Shown: positions 1 to 8,253, counted from the stretch's first letter. The stretch is 24,169 nucleotides of DNA from a virus (IMGVR_UViG_3300030105_002041:1-24169), one strand, 5' to 3'. The notes: generated from the letters alone by a model not told the origin. A program made the numbers and translations.

Positions 1-3000
1 ATTTCTTCACGGGCGTTGCTAAACTCAAACGCCGCTTCTTTGGCCGCTTCTATTGGACCAATGATATTATCTTGGATGCCGGTTCCAAAGTTTCGACCGA
101 AGTCACCACCTGTGCTGTCTGCGAACTCCGAAAGTTTGCTCAAGAAGTCTTCCATCGAATCGGATTCTTCTGCCACTTCCTGCACGGCACCTTGGAACTG
201 TTCGGGTATAACGGCAAAAGCATTTTCAAATAATTGTGCCGCTTCGTCTTCAATTTGTTGGGCACTCTTTCCTTGACCAAACATACCAAATGTCATATCT
301 TCGAGGGTACCTTTTTCCTTAAGAAAGTTGGCTGGTGCATCCAATAAAGTGTTGGCATCGGCGGCAGTGGTAGCGGCATCACTAAGGTCTTGGTAGTTTT
401 TAACCATGTCATATATACCTTGTGCTTGGTTAGGGTCGGAAAGAAGTGTTTCCGCCCCTTTAAGTGCCTTGATTTGTAGTAGTACATCTCTTTCCTCTTG
501 GGCTAATTTTAACTTTGTTTCGTAGGATGCGATAAGAGCGGCATCTTCTGTGTTTGCTATATCGGAAAGAGTGTCCTGTATTTCTTTTGTGGCAAAACCA
601 AGGTCTTCCAAGACTTTTGTCGTATCTTGACCATCATACTCCGAAAGCATATTGTCATACAGTTCTTGTGTGAATCCAAAGGTTCTGTTATATTTTTCAA
701 GTGATTTGGTTGCTTCGTCGGAACCCATCTTACCTGCAAGCCACCAAGCACCAAGGGCGATAGCCGCAAGAACCGCCGCTCCAATACCTGTGCTTACCAT
801 CGCTATCTTGAACTTTGTCAAAGCCCCGGTTGCCTGGTTTGTGGCAGCGGTTATGCCAACCATACCACCGGCCATTTGCGCCGCACCCTTCGTCATCATT
901 GACATTTGGAAAATTGCGGGAATCATTGATAAGTTCATCAAAATCATACTTGTTCTTGCGGCTTTCTCGCTATCGCTAATCATGGTGAATCCCATACTAA
1001 GCATTCCAAGACCCATAGACGATTTCATTAAGGCTCCTTGTAGTCTCATTGACGATGCCACAGTTGCCTCTTGTTGAGTTTGAACTTGGGCTAAACCTGT
1101 TGCGAACATTTTCATTTTAGGGAGTAGTTGCATTATCTCCTTTTCTTGTAGTCCGTAGGTTGTGGCTAATTGTGTTGCGGCAATACTCAACGCCTTCATA
1201 ATGGCGGCGTTTTGGGTTTCTGTGTTGGACTTCATCTTGGTCACATCGTTGACCCTTTGCTTTGCGGCGGCAAGAGTTATGTGTGCCATTGTGTCGCCTT
1301 GAACATCTGCGCTGTTCATCATGCCGAGCATGAGCAACCTTCCTTCATCGGCAATCATTTGGTCTTGGACTTGGAGTAGTTTCATCTCAACGGCTAATTG
1401 TTCTGTCTTTTCAAATGTCTGCGCCGCAGTCAGCGCGTTGAGGGTTTGAGCGTTAATTTCCTGTTGGTCTTCGAGGCGAAGGATTTGCTTTATGTTGCTG
1501 AACTTTTTCATATTGTGCATATCTTGGTTCTGCGCTATCGCATTATCTATGCCCTGTTTTGCTCTTGCATTTGCTAAAACCTGTTGCACTGTTGTGAGTT
1601 TTTTATATTGTCCAGCGTTAATCCTTTTTAGGGCAAGTTCTTCTGCTGTGACTCTCGACAGTTGTTCGATTTTTGCTGTGCTAACTTGGTCTTCCAACAT
1701 AATTCTTTGTTGGGTAGCCGTAGTGGTTTTCGCTTCTGCAACCGATTTGAGAGCGGCTGATTGTTGTTCAATTTGTAGTTCTGTGACTTTTTGTTGTGTT
1801 ATCATCCGAGCCGACTGTAGTGCCTTAAAGTCACCTTCTAACGCAGTACCCTTGAGCATAGCAATTCTCGATTGTGCTTCGCTTTGTTGGTTGCTCACCC
1901 CAAGGGAAGCAATTTGTAAAGCAGTGGTTTGGGACTGCAACCCAAGTTCTCGGTCAAGTTGTGTCAAGTTGATTTTACCCAACCCTACTTGTGCGCCGTA
2001 GGCACCCGACCGTACTAAGGTTTCGTTGTTCAAAGACCGTTGAATCTGTTGTTGTGTTTTTAAGGAAACATTTAATGACAAAGCGTTCAAGTAGGCTTCT
2101 GCTATCGGGGCGTATGCTTTCCCTAATTGTTGTACTCCCGCCACTTTCCCCATGACTTTGCCGTAAAGAGTCCCCTCTTCAATCATTTGGGCAAAAGTAA
2201 AGTTCATATCTGCCTGTGCTTTAGTTGCACGGATAACAGCAGGGGTAAATGCGTTTCCGATGGCCGCCTTTGCGTTGACGAGTCTTGCCTGTTGTTGTTC
2301 AAGCAAAAACACATTTTCCTTCATGCGCTTGTTTAATTCGTCTTGCGCTGTATCTTTTTCTGCGACGGCATCGGCATCCAATCTCAAAACACGGGAATGA
2401 TTTTCAAACAATTTAATCGCACGAACATAGTGGTCGTTGCCAGCAATTGCTTGAGCGATAGTGAGTTTTTCTGCATCTTCAAGGTGCGCGTATCTGTCGG
2501 CAACATCTTGGAGAATTGCTTCCATGGAGCGCAACTCACCATTGGCACCCTTTGTTTCGATACCGAACTGTCTAAGGATTTCTGCGTTGCCTCCGGTATC
2601 AGCACCAAGACGGGCATACATCATCTTAAGGGCACGACCGGCCTTTCCTTGCTCTTCACCAGCCTCAATCAAAGTAGCGGACATAGCGGCCATGTAAGCC
2701 ACATCATCGCCAGCCAACTTAGCGGACGAAGCGAACTGATTCATCACATGGGTTATCTGCGACATGGTAGCCGCTGAACGGTTTTCAATTGTGTTGAGTT
2801 GGTTCAGCATTTTGATGCTGTTTTGTCGAACGATATTTGCTTTTTCTTCGGCGGTCATTCTGTTGAATTGTTTCTTGGTCAAGTCCCCGTACATATAACC
2901 GGTCTGCTGTTGTAGGGAAATCATTTTCTTCATGGCATCTTCTGTTTCCATACCACCGATAAGTCCAAACTGAATACCAATTTCCGTAGCGGCACCAGTA

Positions 3001-3455
3001 GCGGCACCACCACCAACGATAGCAGACAACTGTGCCATCTTAGCACCAGCAGAAAGGGCTTGCTGGCCTGTAAAAGCATACGACTCACCAATGTCAATAA
3101 TTTGTTGTTGTAGTTCTTCCGCCCCTTCAAAATTAGCAAACTTCTCAAACTCAATCCGAGCGTTTCCAATCTCTTGAGCAAGGGGAACTGTGCCATCAAC
3201 AAGGGCGTCCATCATGGCTGACATTTCACCGATACCTTCGGTTATACCCGACAACCCATCGAGCATAAGTCCCTGCAACACGGTGATTTTTGCTTGGGCG
3301 TCACCAATCAGCCTGTCGGCTTGGAACGACCCAACTACATCGAAGAAAACACGGGATGCACCAGCCCGCAGAACGAGCATAGTGGCCATCGCAAAAAAAG
3401 CGACGATTGGTGATAGGGAAAAAATAATGTTGCCAATCACTTCTTCCACCTTCAC
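1..3455 (-). CDS. Tail tape measure protein (TP901 type), C-terminus beyond the window
   Basis: This protein sets tail length: it is threaded inside the growing tail tube and usually helps DNA enter the cell. About 1,151 residues are readable with no stop, and the frame runs off the left edge. A hydrophobic stretch lies near residues 8-30. Around residues 240-275 is the alanine-rich core typical of TP901-type tape measures (MAAMSATLIEAGEEQGKAGR). A long glutamine-rich helical region follows (about 370-780), then a strongly hydrophobic segment near 890-912 (IGAAVLAAIALGAWWLAG). The start is a GTG in a GTGA overlap with the stop of the upstream chaperone frame, implying translational coupling. 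No lysozyme or peptidase domain is seen in the visible part. Position after tail tube and chaperones agrees with the family. Confidence 0.93.
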   Translation of the reverse strand, partial: MKVEEVIGNIIFSLSPIVAFFAMATMLVLRAGASRVFFDVVGSFQADRLIGDAQAKITVLQGLMLDGLSGITEGIGEMSAMMDALVDGTVPLAQEIGNARIEFEKFANFEGAEELQQQIIDIGESYAFTGQQALSAGAKMAQLSAIVGGGAATGAATEIGIQFGLIGGMETEDAMKKMISLQQQTGYMYGDLTKKQFNRMTAEEKANIVRQNSIKMLNQLNTIENRSAATMSQITHVMNQFASSAKLAGDDVAYMAAMSATLIEAGEEQGKAGRALKMMYARLGADTGGNAEILRQFGIETKGANGELRSMEAILQDVADRYAHLEDAEKLTIAQAIAGNDHYVRAIKLFENHSRVLRLDADAVAEKDTAQDELNKRMKENVFLLEQQQARLVNAKAAIGNAFTPAVIRATKAQADMNFTFAQMIEEGTLYGKVMGKVAGVQQLGKAYAPIAEAYLNALSLNVSLKTQQQIQRSLNNETLVRSGAYGAQVGLGKINLTQLDRELGLQSQTTALQIASLGVSNQQSEAQSRIAMLKGTALEGDFKALQSARMITQQKVTELQIEQQSAALKSVAEAKTTTATQQRIMLEDQVSTAKIEQLSRVTAEELALKRINAGQYKKLTTVQQVLANARAKQGIDNAIAQNQDMHNMKKFSNIKQILRLEDQQEINAQTLNALTAAQTFEKTEQLAVEMKLLQVQDQMIADEGRLLMLGMMNSADVQGDTMAHITLAAAKQRVNDVTKMKSNTETQNAAIMKALSIAATQLATTYGLQEKEIMQLLPKMKMFATGLAQVQTQQEATVASSMRLQGALMKSSMGLGMLSMGFTMISDSEKAARTSMILMNLSMIPAIFQMSMMTKGAAQMAGGMVGITAATNQATGALTKFKIAMVSTGIGAAVLAAIALGAWWLAGKMGSDEATKSLEKYNRTFGFTQELYDNMLSEYDGQDTTKVLEDLGFATKEIQDTLSDIANTEDAALIASYETKLKLAQEERDVLLQIKALKGAETLLSDPNQAQGIYDMVKNYQDLSDAATTAADANTLLDAPANFLKEKGTLEDMTFGMFGQGKSAQQIEDEAAQLFENAFAVIPEQFQGAVQEVAEESDSMEDFLSKLSEFADSTGGDFGRNFGTGIQDNIIGPIEAAKEAAFEFSNAREE

Positions 3456-3745
3456 TCGCTACGCTTCGCTATCGGGATGCCAAGACCCTTAAGCATAGCC
3501 AGCCCATCGCCGTCACTTAATAGTTCTCGTTTTGCCTGTCTTTGTTTGCGACGGGCGACCATAGCATTGCCATCTTTTGCTTTAGTTGTTGCAGAAGAAA
3601 TCTTGTCGTGAATATCCATTGCTACAAGCAAATCAATCATCATTAAGTCTTGACCGCCTTCACAGTCATATTTTTCCCACAAGTCCGAGGGTAAGACCCC
3701 CTTGTAGGCCATGCAAAGTGTCGGGGCTACTCGGAAGAATTGTCC
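3452..3745 (-). CDS. Tail assembly chaperone, second frame (gpT-like), probably made by -1 frameshift
   Basis: This frame lies directly before the tape measure gene, where tailed phages encode the second part of the tail assembly chaperone. From the slippery site at 3745-3751 it reads 97 codons and ends ...PIAKRSE. Its middle is helical and basic (METs, KDGNAMVARRKQRQAKRE). An internal ATG at 3712 could give an 86-aa product, but I see no Shine-Dalgarno before it, whereas the frame stays open through the slippery site to 3769. A fused product would have 115 + 97 = 212 residues. In lambda the equivalent gpGT is made in limiting amount and recruits the tape measure for tube assembly. Independent translation from 3712 is the alternative. 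Confidence 0.8.
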   Translation of the reverse strand, partial: GQFFRVAPTLCMAYKGVLPSDLWEKYDCEGGQDLMMIDLLVAMDIHDKISSATTKAKDGNAMVARRKQRQAKRELLSDGDGLAMLKGLGIPIAKRSE

Positions 3746-4089
3746 AAAGGGATTGCGCCCTCCGGGTCGTCACCACGAACAAAGCCAAGAAGCATTCGTA
3801 GTTCTTCGCTTGTCAAACAATCCATGTCAAAATCCTTTGGGGAAACAATGCTTCGGGGAACCCAATCTTCAATTTGTTTGACCATTCCAGCACCCTTGGA
3901 TTCAAGGGCATCTGCAAATTGTTTTTGTTGGTCTTCTGTCCATTGCGAGGTGTCAGTACCAAAGTGCATGTGGTCACGGAAGACCTGCGCTTGGATATTT
4001 TCAATTCGGAGTTTGGTCATACCACCTGCTTGTCGCAAGGTGAGTTTTGTTCCATCATCAAGTTCAAATTCTTTTGTTAGTACGGGCAT
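3727..4089 (-). CDS. Tail assembly chaperone, first frame (gpG-like)
   Basis: A 120-aa acidic protein (MPVLTKEFELDDGTKLTLRQ...) encoded between the tail tube region and the tape measure gene, the usual site of the short tail assembly chaperone. It begins with a short beta-like segment and continues as probable helices. The C-terminus (GDDPEGAIPLDNSSE) is cut short by a TAG just after the heptamer CCCTTTG, which is in the correct phase for -1 slippage. The ATG follows GAAGTGA at suitable spacing. The short product should be the abundant form and the frameshifted 212-aa product the minor one. Sequence similarity to a named family cannot be judged by eye; the call rests on order, size and the slippery site. 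Confidence 0.8.
   Translation of the reverse strand: MPVLTKEFELDDGTKLTLRQAGGMTKLRIENIQAQVFRDHMHFGTDTSQWTEDQQKQFADALESKGAGMVKQIEDWVPRSIVSPKDFDMDCLTSEELRMLLGFVRGDDPEGAIPLDNSSE
3745..3751 (-). promoter_or_regulatory. Canonical -1 ribosomal frameshift heptamer C CCT TTG
   Basis: On the minus strand the 0-frame codons read ATC CCT TTG GAC; slipping back by one gives CCC TTT GGA, so the heptamer fits X XXY YYZ exactly. It lies 5 codons before the end of the first chaperone frame and inside the overlap with the second (3727-3769). About 14 nt downstream an imperfect stem (GTAGCC with GGCCTAC, one bulge) could act as a stimulator, though this is weaker evidence than the heptamer. Confidence 0.78.
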
Positions 4090-4128
4090 TTTTTCTTCAC
4101 TTCTCTTTCCTTTGGGGGAATACTACTC

Positions 4129-4323
4129 TCATGCTATAATAGCAACAACGGTTAAAACAATCTCGTTGCTATCTTTCTTTCTGCTCGTGTCGCAAGAAAC
4201 GATAATGTCATCATTTGCGATTGCGGCTCTCAATGCCGCTTGAACGACAGCCGCCGTTCCTGTGAATTGTAAAACATCAAGGAGGGTCTTGTTAGGGATA
4301 ACGGTTCCACCATTATTTGCCAT
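4129..4323 (-). CDS. Small virion-module protein, 64 aa, function unknown
   Basis: A 64-aa protein (MANNGGTVIPNKTLLDVLQFTG...) between the tail tube gene and the chaperone genes. It has an N-terminal polar stretch, a hydrophobic alanine-rich helix (VVQAALRAAIAN) and a C-terminal beta-like strand (NEIVLTVVAIIA). The ATG follows a clear Shine-Dalgarno (GAGGTGT) that overlaps the stop of the tail tube gene, so it is translated as part of the tail operon. I do not recognise the family. Its place suggests a minor tail protein or a third small assembly factor. The coding call is supported by the ribosome binding site and tight packing between two virion genes. Confidence 0.7.
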   Translation of the reverse strand: MANNGGTVIPNKTLLDVLQFTGTAAVVQAALRAAIANDDIIVSCDTSRKKDSNEIVLTVVAIIA

Positions 4324-4333
4324 CTAAAACACC

Positions 4334-5329
4334 TCAGTAAGTACCGGACTGTGGGTTTTTCATCACAATGTCCATCATCTTACTGTCGTTGCTACTGAAA
4401 AGAGCAACGAATGGCACTGTAAATGTTTGTGTGTCACGACCCGAAACATTTGCGTCGGGTGCTTCAAATCGGATTTTGTAAAAGTTAAAGGTCAACAAAT
4501 CAGCAACGCTTTCCGAGCCAAATTGAACCTTAAGTTCAACACCACTTCCCGCAAGTTCAAGACCGTCTGCGGAAACCAATTGTGCGTAGGTTGGTTCGCT
4601 TTCGACGGAACTGTGGATAATTCGGTTGAACTCAATACTTCCTGTGATTTCCCTTCGCTGTGCTGGTGGGGCACGAACATAGGTTCGGTCGCCAAGACCA
4701 CAGGCGGAATCTCCGTCACGGTTTAGTGCAATATCAAAAGAGATTGACTTAACAGCGTTGGATGCTGTTGAGTCGGCGTTAAAGAATACCTTAGCATCGG
4801 AAAAGTAAAGTGCTTGTAGGGCATCGGAAAAAGATGCAGTTTGACTACTTAGTGCGGCAAGAGTTCCTTCTGCTTGGGTCATAAAGGATGCGCTCATCAT
4901 ACCGTACTCGTTGATTGCGGCACTAACGCTAACCTTTTCAACAACTGCTCCGGCGTAGTGGTGAATTTTTTCTTCACGGGCAATAGCAAGACTCATTGAA
5001 ATACCTGCTCCTGCTTCTGTGAATGTGTGTGGGTAAAGACCGCCGGAAACTGAGCCGACCGTGTTAGTTCCCATAAGACCTGCAAGGACAAGGCCGGTAA
5101 AGTTGTCGTTGATGATGGCCATGTTAATGTCACCTTCGCCATATTCCTTTCCGGTGTTTGACTTTGAAGCACCGTATCGGTTCAAGTTTTCTCTTTGCAT
5201 CACATCGTATGTGTGCTTAATTGATTCGTCGTCAACTTCACCGAAATAGTAAGTGCCACTCGGTGTTGTTCCGTAGGCGGCTTCTTTAATTGCGGCTACA
5301 TATCGGTTATTCATATCTTGGACTGCCAT
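4334..5329 (-). CDS. Major tail tube protein
   Basis: A 331-aa beta-rich protein in the position of the tail tube gene: after the tail terminator and before the chaperones and tape measure. It polymerises as stacked rings to make the tube through which DNA passes. The N-terminal part (NRYVAAIKEAAYGTTPSGTY) resembles the opening of phage tail tube proteins, which bind the neighbouring ring; the middle alternates short strands with GLYPHTF-type turns. The length is at the upper end for tube proteins, so an extra surface domain is possible in the C-terminal half. The ATG follows AAGGTGT at good spacing. No sheath gene accompanies it, which argues for a long non-contractile tail. Confidence 0.82.
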   Translation of the reverse strand: MAVQDMNNRYVAAIKEAAYGTTPSGTYYFGEVDDESIKHTYDVMQRENLNRYGASKSNTGKEYGEGDINMAIINDNFTGLVLAGLMGTNTVGSVSGGLYPHTFTEAGAGISMSLAIAREEKIHHYAGAVVEKVSVSAAINEYGMMSASFMTQAEGTLAALSSQTASFSDALQALYFSDAKVFFNADSTASNAVKSISFDIALNRDGDSACGLGDRTYVRAPPAQRREITGSIEFNRIIHSSVESEPTYAQLVSADGLELAGSGVELKVQFGSESVADLLTFNFYKIRFEAPDANVSGRDTQTFTVPFVALFSSNDSKMMDIVMKNPQSGTY

Positions 5330-5381
5330 TCAAAACACCTTCTCGATAATCTTTTCAGTAGTGAGTTGTTATTTAAGCGTT

Positions 5382-6440
5382 TCAACGGCGTCGCATATTT
5401 ATGCGTCGCATATAGGTTAGCGTTAGTAGGTGGGTGCAAATAGTCACTTCATCATCTAATTTTGCTTGTAGTTCCAAATCATATTCAGTAAGACTGTCAG
5501 TGGTACCATTAAGACCGGTTGTAGTGTACAACTCATCGAAAACCTCGCCAACGATATTGAGGCACTGTCGGTAGGCATCTTCGTATGTTGTGCCTCGACT
5601 TGTCACATAAATTAATACATCGTAGTCTTGGTCGATACGACCACCACCAAGAGCGGCAAAGGTCGGAGAGGATAGTCGTTGTAAAATCACATTAATAAAC
5701 GGTGGCATGGTTCGGGATAGCATAGAGTTTGAAATGTCGTACCCGTAGTTGATTGATGAATCGTCTAAGTGTGTCTTGAGGTAGGTTCGCTTGCTGTTTC
5801 GGATTGCCTGCACTACTGAAAGACCCATGCGAATTAGAGTATCTGTTGTCAAATCGGACGGACCTAATTCATCGGGACCGAACGCGCCCATATCAGTCGC
5901 ATAAACACTTGCCCACTTTACATTTCCTGTGTCGTTGCCCCACTTAATGGTTTTAGTACCGCTACTGCTGGCCCCTGCGACTGAAAGGTACGCTATCTGT
6001 GCGTCGTCGTCTTCGATTAATTCACGCAAATACAAACGAGCGTTGCCCGAACCGTCAAGAGTTAATCTCATAATAAGGGGGGTAGGGTTGTCTTCTGCCA
6101 TGCTTATGTCCAAGTCTGCGCTTGTGACAGTGGTTGCTCCAACTAATTGTACTTTTTGACCAAGAGCCTTGACTTCGACTTTTTTAGTTCCGTTGTCGAG
6201 AGTTAATAGTGTGTTTCCGTTATTCGGTGCTGTTGTGTATTGTATTGCGGCAAAAATAGTGTAGGTTGTGGTAGTAGGTTGGACATTGTATTGGCTGTTT
6301 GTGACTACCCAGTAGTCATTAGAGGCACTGCCGTTGGTATTGTTTCGAGTCCAAGTGCCGTTGTTTGTTCCCACGGGAGCCGTAGGGTCTTCACCGTTTA
6401 ATCGGTAGTTCCAAAATTCATCTTTTGTTGCTATTGCCAT
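5382..6440 (-). CDS. Tail terminator-like protein with N-terminal LamG-like (lectin-fold) domain
   Basis: This 352-aa protein appears to be two domains. Residues 1 to about 190 are beta-strand rich with the look of a laminin-G/concanavalin-type jelly roll (TYTIFAAIQY, TLLTLDNGTKKVEV, LIMRLTLDGSGNARLYL, KWASVYATDMG). Residues about 195-352 look like a tail terminator: an N-terminal helix (LIRMGLSVVQAIRNSK), the strand pair PPFINVILQRL and DYDVLIYVTSRG, a helix YEDAYRQCLNIVGEVFDELY, and a final strand. Terminators cap the tail tube and dock it to the head, and the gene sits just before the tail tube, as expected. It starts after GAGGTTGAG, overlapping the stop of the 216-aa gene. The C-terminus ends in a small duplicated MRR(IN)MRRR stretch. 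The terminator call is by order and fold pattern only. Confidence 0.68.
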   Translation of the reverse strand: MAIATKDEFWNYRLNGEDPTAPVGTNNGTWTRNNTNGSASNDYWVVTNSQYNVQPTTTTYTIFAAIQYTTAPNNGNTLLTLDNGTKKVEVKALGQKVQLVGATTVTSADLDISMAEDNPTPLIMRLTLDGSGNARLYLRELIEDDDAQIAYLSVAGASSSGTKTIKWGNDTGNVKWASVYATDMGAFGPDELGPSDLTTDTLIRMGLSVVQAIRNSKRTYLKTHLDDSSINYGYDISNSMLSRTMPPFINVILQRLSSPTFAALGGGRIDQDYDVLIYVTSRGTTYEDAYRQCLNIVGEVFDELYTTTGLNGTTDSLTEYDLELQAKLDDEVTICTHLLTLTYMRRINMRRR

Positions 6441-6441
6441 C

Positions 6442-7092
6442 TTAACTCAACCTCTTTTTCATATTTGAATTGAGGCGACCTTCAATCTTCGCCGCAAACT
6501 TTCTCATACCTTCGCCGATATAATCAAGATTAGCATAACCGTAAAAGTAAGAAGAGCCGCCAACACCATACCACGGACTGTTGCCACTCATAGTACCAAC
6601 CTGTCTTCCGTGTACAATCGCACCACCATGCTCTCCCCTGCTTGTTTTATTCTTCCACCTGTAAGTACCGGGATTGCCGAACTCATCGCTATTAAAAGCC
6701 GCACCGATATTGTAGGTGCCGTCGGTATCGTCGGGGTCTGTGTGTACACCCGCACCAATTTCACCGCTTCTGCCACTTGGCCCACGGCTACCAAAAATAG
6801 CATCGACTTGTGGGTTATCCCCACCATAAACATCACCCCTCCCACCCCTGTCATAAGCAAGTGAGTTAGCAACCTTTGTCGCCAATCCGGGGTACATTCC
6901 TTCAAATCCTTTTAGGTACCGGTATGTGTGTTCTTTTGCATCGGAAAGCGTTTTACCTGCGGCTTCCCACATGGCTTGTCCTGTGTCGTTTTTGAGTTTC
7001 CTAAACGCCCTATTGAAAGAAGCGTTGTCAATAACAACCATGTTGCCCGCAGAATCTTTTCTTGAGGATATCTTAAAATTAGCCGATGCCAT
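6442..7092 (-). CDS. Neck/tail-completion protein, HK97 gp10-like by position
   Basis: A 216-aa protein between the head-completion protein and the tail terminator, the slot taken by HK97 gp10-type neck proteins. Residues 20-65 form a helix typical of that family (NRAFRKLKNDTGQAMWEAAGKTLSDAKEH, shown in part), and a C-terminal helix ends in KFAAKIEGRLNSNMKKRLS. Between them is a long glycine- and aspartate-rich, probably looped, region (residues 80-175; GGRGDVYGGDN, GRSGEIGAGVHTDPDD) that is longer than in the compact family members and may be surface-exposed. The ATG overlaps the upstream stop as TGATG. The function is inferred from gene order and the helical ends; I do not see a diagnostic motif. 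Confidence 0.6.
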   Translation of the reverse strand: MASANFKISSRKDSAGNMVVIDNASFNRAFRKLKNDTGQAMWEAAGKTLSDAKEHTYRYLKGFEGMYPGLATKVANSLAYDRGGRGDVYGGDNPQVDAIFGSRGPSGRSGEIGAGVHTDPDDTDGTYNIGAAFNSDEFGNPGTYRWKNKTSRGEHGGAIVHGRQVGTMSGNSPWYGVGGSSYFYGYANLDYIGEGMRKFAAKIEGRLNSNMKKRLS

Positions 7093-7628
7093 CAGTCAAC
7101 ACTTCCTAAGTGGGCAAGTCGCTTGAGATTATCCATGCCACGCTCACGAAGGTTGTTTCCTCGGATAGTTCCGTCTTTGCTTGAGGTTTGGAAAACGGCT
7201 TCATCCTCAAAATAATACGAAGCCGCTATGTCAGCACAAATCTCACGAAGAACATGGGCAAACTCTCCTTCTTGAACTGTGACTCCGGTAGCGTGGTCAA
7301 AGGAAATTCCTGTGACTCCTGTGAGGTTGTTGGTGGACTTACCCGTCCATGCAAACGAATCACCGTCGATATTGCCATTTCCAGCGTTGCTAAAGCCCGT
7401 TCCGCTTGTTAGGGCCACTGTGGTAGCCCCAGCAGAAACGGAGCCGTTTAAGGTGGTTTCTTTGATAGATTTTGTGGGAGCATCTCGACCGTAGTCACGA
7501 TAGATTTGGTCAATGTCAATAGTTGCTCGACGAATAGCACCTGTTAAACGGCTTCCAGCCCTTGTGCGTTGTGCGCTGTCAAGTGCAAGTCGAGAGCCTA
7601 CATCGGCTGTTGAACAATAATATACCAT
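7092..7628 (-). CDS. Head-completion/head-tail connector protein with inserted beta domain
   Basis: A 178-aa protein of the helical head-tail joining type. It has an N-terminal start like MVYYCSTADVGSRL, a helix AIRRATIDIDQIYRDYGR, and a C-terminal helical part (AHVLREICADIAASYYFED...RERGMDNLKRLAHLG). This pattern matches head-completion proteins (gp15/gp6-like, DUF1320-like) that form a ring under the portal. Residues about 60-115 are a beta insertion (GSVSAGATTVALTSGTGF...GDSFAWTGKS) of a type that recurs in phage structural proteins. I take the ATG at 7628; a GTG one codon earlier is possible. It overlaps the stop of the 52-aa gene (ATGTGATG), so translation is coupled. Confidence 0.7.
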   Translation of the reverse strand: MVYYCSTADVGSRLALDSAQRTRAGSRLTGAIRRATIDIDQIYRDYGRDAPTKSIKETTLNGSVSAGATTVALTSGTGFSNAGNGNIDGDSFAWTGKSTNNLTGVTGISFDHATGVTVQEGEFAHVLREICADIAASYYFEDEAVFQTSSKDGTIRGNNLRERGMDNLKRLAHLGSVD

Positions 7629-7786
7629 CACATCAACCCCTGTACATCAAGACCAAGGCTTGCTACCATGGCAAAAAAAGCATACTTGAGATATTTTGCC
7701 ATAAGGGACAACTCAAACACTGCTTGTTCAAGCAGTTGTACTCGCTCGTCCAAAGACTCGACTTGTTGTTCAAGATTCTTGCTCAT
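7628..7786 (-). CDS. Tiny coiled-coil protein with hydrophobic C-terminal half, 52 aa
   Basis: A 52-aa reading frame (MSKNLEQQVESLDERVQLLE...). Residues 4-26 carry a heptad pattern of leucine and valine suited to a short coiled coil. Residues 27-48 are hydrophobic (YLKYAFFAMVASLGLDV), possibly membrane-associated. The ATG lies exactly 6 nt after AGGTGA, the best-spaced type of Shine-Dalgarno in this window. The frame overlaps the end of the SAP-domain gene by 17 nt and ends in an overlap with the next connector gene. This dense overlap and ribosome site make it a convincing gene despite its size. Function unknown; spanin- or holin-like roles cannot be told from sequence alone. Confidence 0.72.
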   Translation of the reverse strand: MSKNLEQQVESLDERVQLLEQAVFELSLMAKYLKYAFFAMVASLGLDVQGLM

Positions 7787-8075
7787 CCTCAATCACCTGT
7801 TTTGCTTCTTTAAGACGGGAGATAAGGTCTGCTTTTGTTCCGTCAACGGCAAGACCGTTTTCGTTAGCAAGTTCAATCAACTCCGCTTTCTTCATCTTCT
7901 TAATCGAAGATAGGGAAGGTAGTTTTGAGGCAATATCTTTTAGGTCGTTAGCCAAGTCCATAACTTCGTCAAGAGTTATCTTGCCATCAGCCATCAATTT
8001 TTTGTATGTTTTGTAGCCAGCCAGTCCAAGACCCACTGCAATAGCGGCAATTAGTATAATCATTTCTGTATTCAT
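7770..8075 (-). CDS. Small membrane-anchored SAP-domain protein, 101 aa
   Basis: A 101-aa protein with an N-terminal membrane helix (residues 5-23, MIILIAAIAVGLGLAGY) and a C-terminal SAP-type helix-extended-loop-helix motif (residues 60-92; KAELIELANENGLAV...TKADLISRLKEA). SAP motifs commonly bind DNA and occur in many phage structural proteins. The start is set by the sequence AGGTGAATAAAATG: the GTG inside the Shine-Dalgarno is in frame but the ATG at 8075 is the sensible start. A membrane helix plus SAP motif suggests a protein that links DNA or the virion to a membrane, but this is inference. It sits in a run of small genes between the large fibre gene and the connector gene. Confidence 0.75.
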   Translation of the reverse strand: MNTEMIILIAAIAVGLGLAGYKTYKKLMADGKITLDEVMDLANDLKDIASKLPSLSSIKKMKKAELIELANENGLAVDGTKADLISRLKEAKQVIEDEQES

Positions 8076-8076
8076 T

Positions 8077-8253
8077 TTATTCACCTTTGTTGTATAGAAC
8101 TTCTTTTGCGGCTGAAATCGGAATCACGGTAAAGTGTCGCGTTTCGCCCACCCGATAAATCTTGTACCCGTGGGGTGTTTCTTCAATGTTCACATTGGTA
8201 TAGCATCTTTCTGGTGGGTAGTACACAATTTTTCCTTTTCTTTTTACACTCAT
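8077..8253 (-). CDS. Small protein of unknown function, 58 aa
   Basis: A 58-aa frame (MSVKRKGKIVYYPPERCYTN...AAKEVLYNKGE). It has a basic N-terminus, several aromatic residues and alternating beta-like stretches (HGYKIYRVGETRHFTVIPI), so a small beta fold is likely. The ATG follows GGAGAG at 8-nt spacing, and the stop TAA lies 1 nt before the ATG of the SAP gene. The neighbouring 59-aa gene ends 2 nt upstream. Tight packing and the ribosome site support coding. I do not recognise a family. Similar short proteins often lie beside fibre genes as fibre assembly or attachment factors, but nothing here proves that. Confidence 0.66.
   Translation of the reverse strand: MSVKRKGKIVYYPPERCYTNVNIEETPHGYKIYRVGETRHFTVIPISAAKEVLYNKGE

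Noticed and set aside
652-1077. A 141-aa plus-strand frame, and similar ones at 1492-2001 and 2343-2777
   Set aside because: They lie opposite the tape measure gene, whose frame is continuous for 1,151 codons and has the expected core sequence.
5382-5412. Direct repeat ATGCGACGC twice
   Set aside because: It is a small duplication within the last codons of the 352-aa gene (MRR repeated), with no sign of regulation or mobility.
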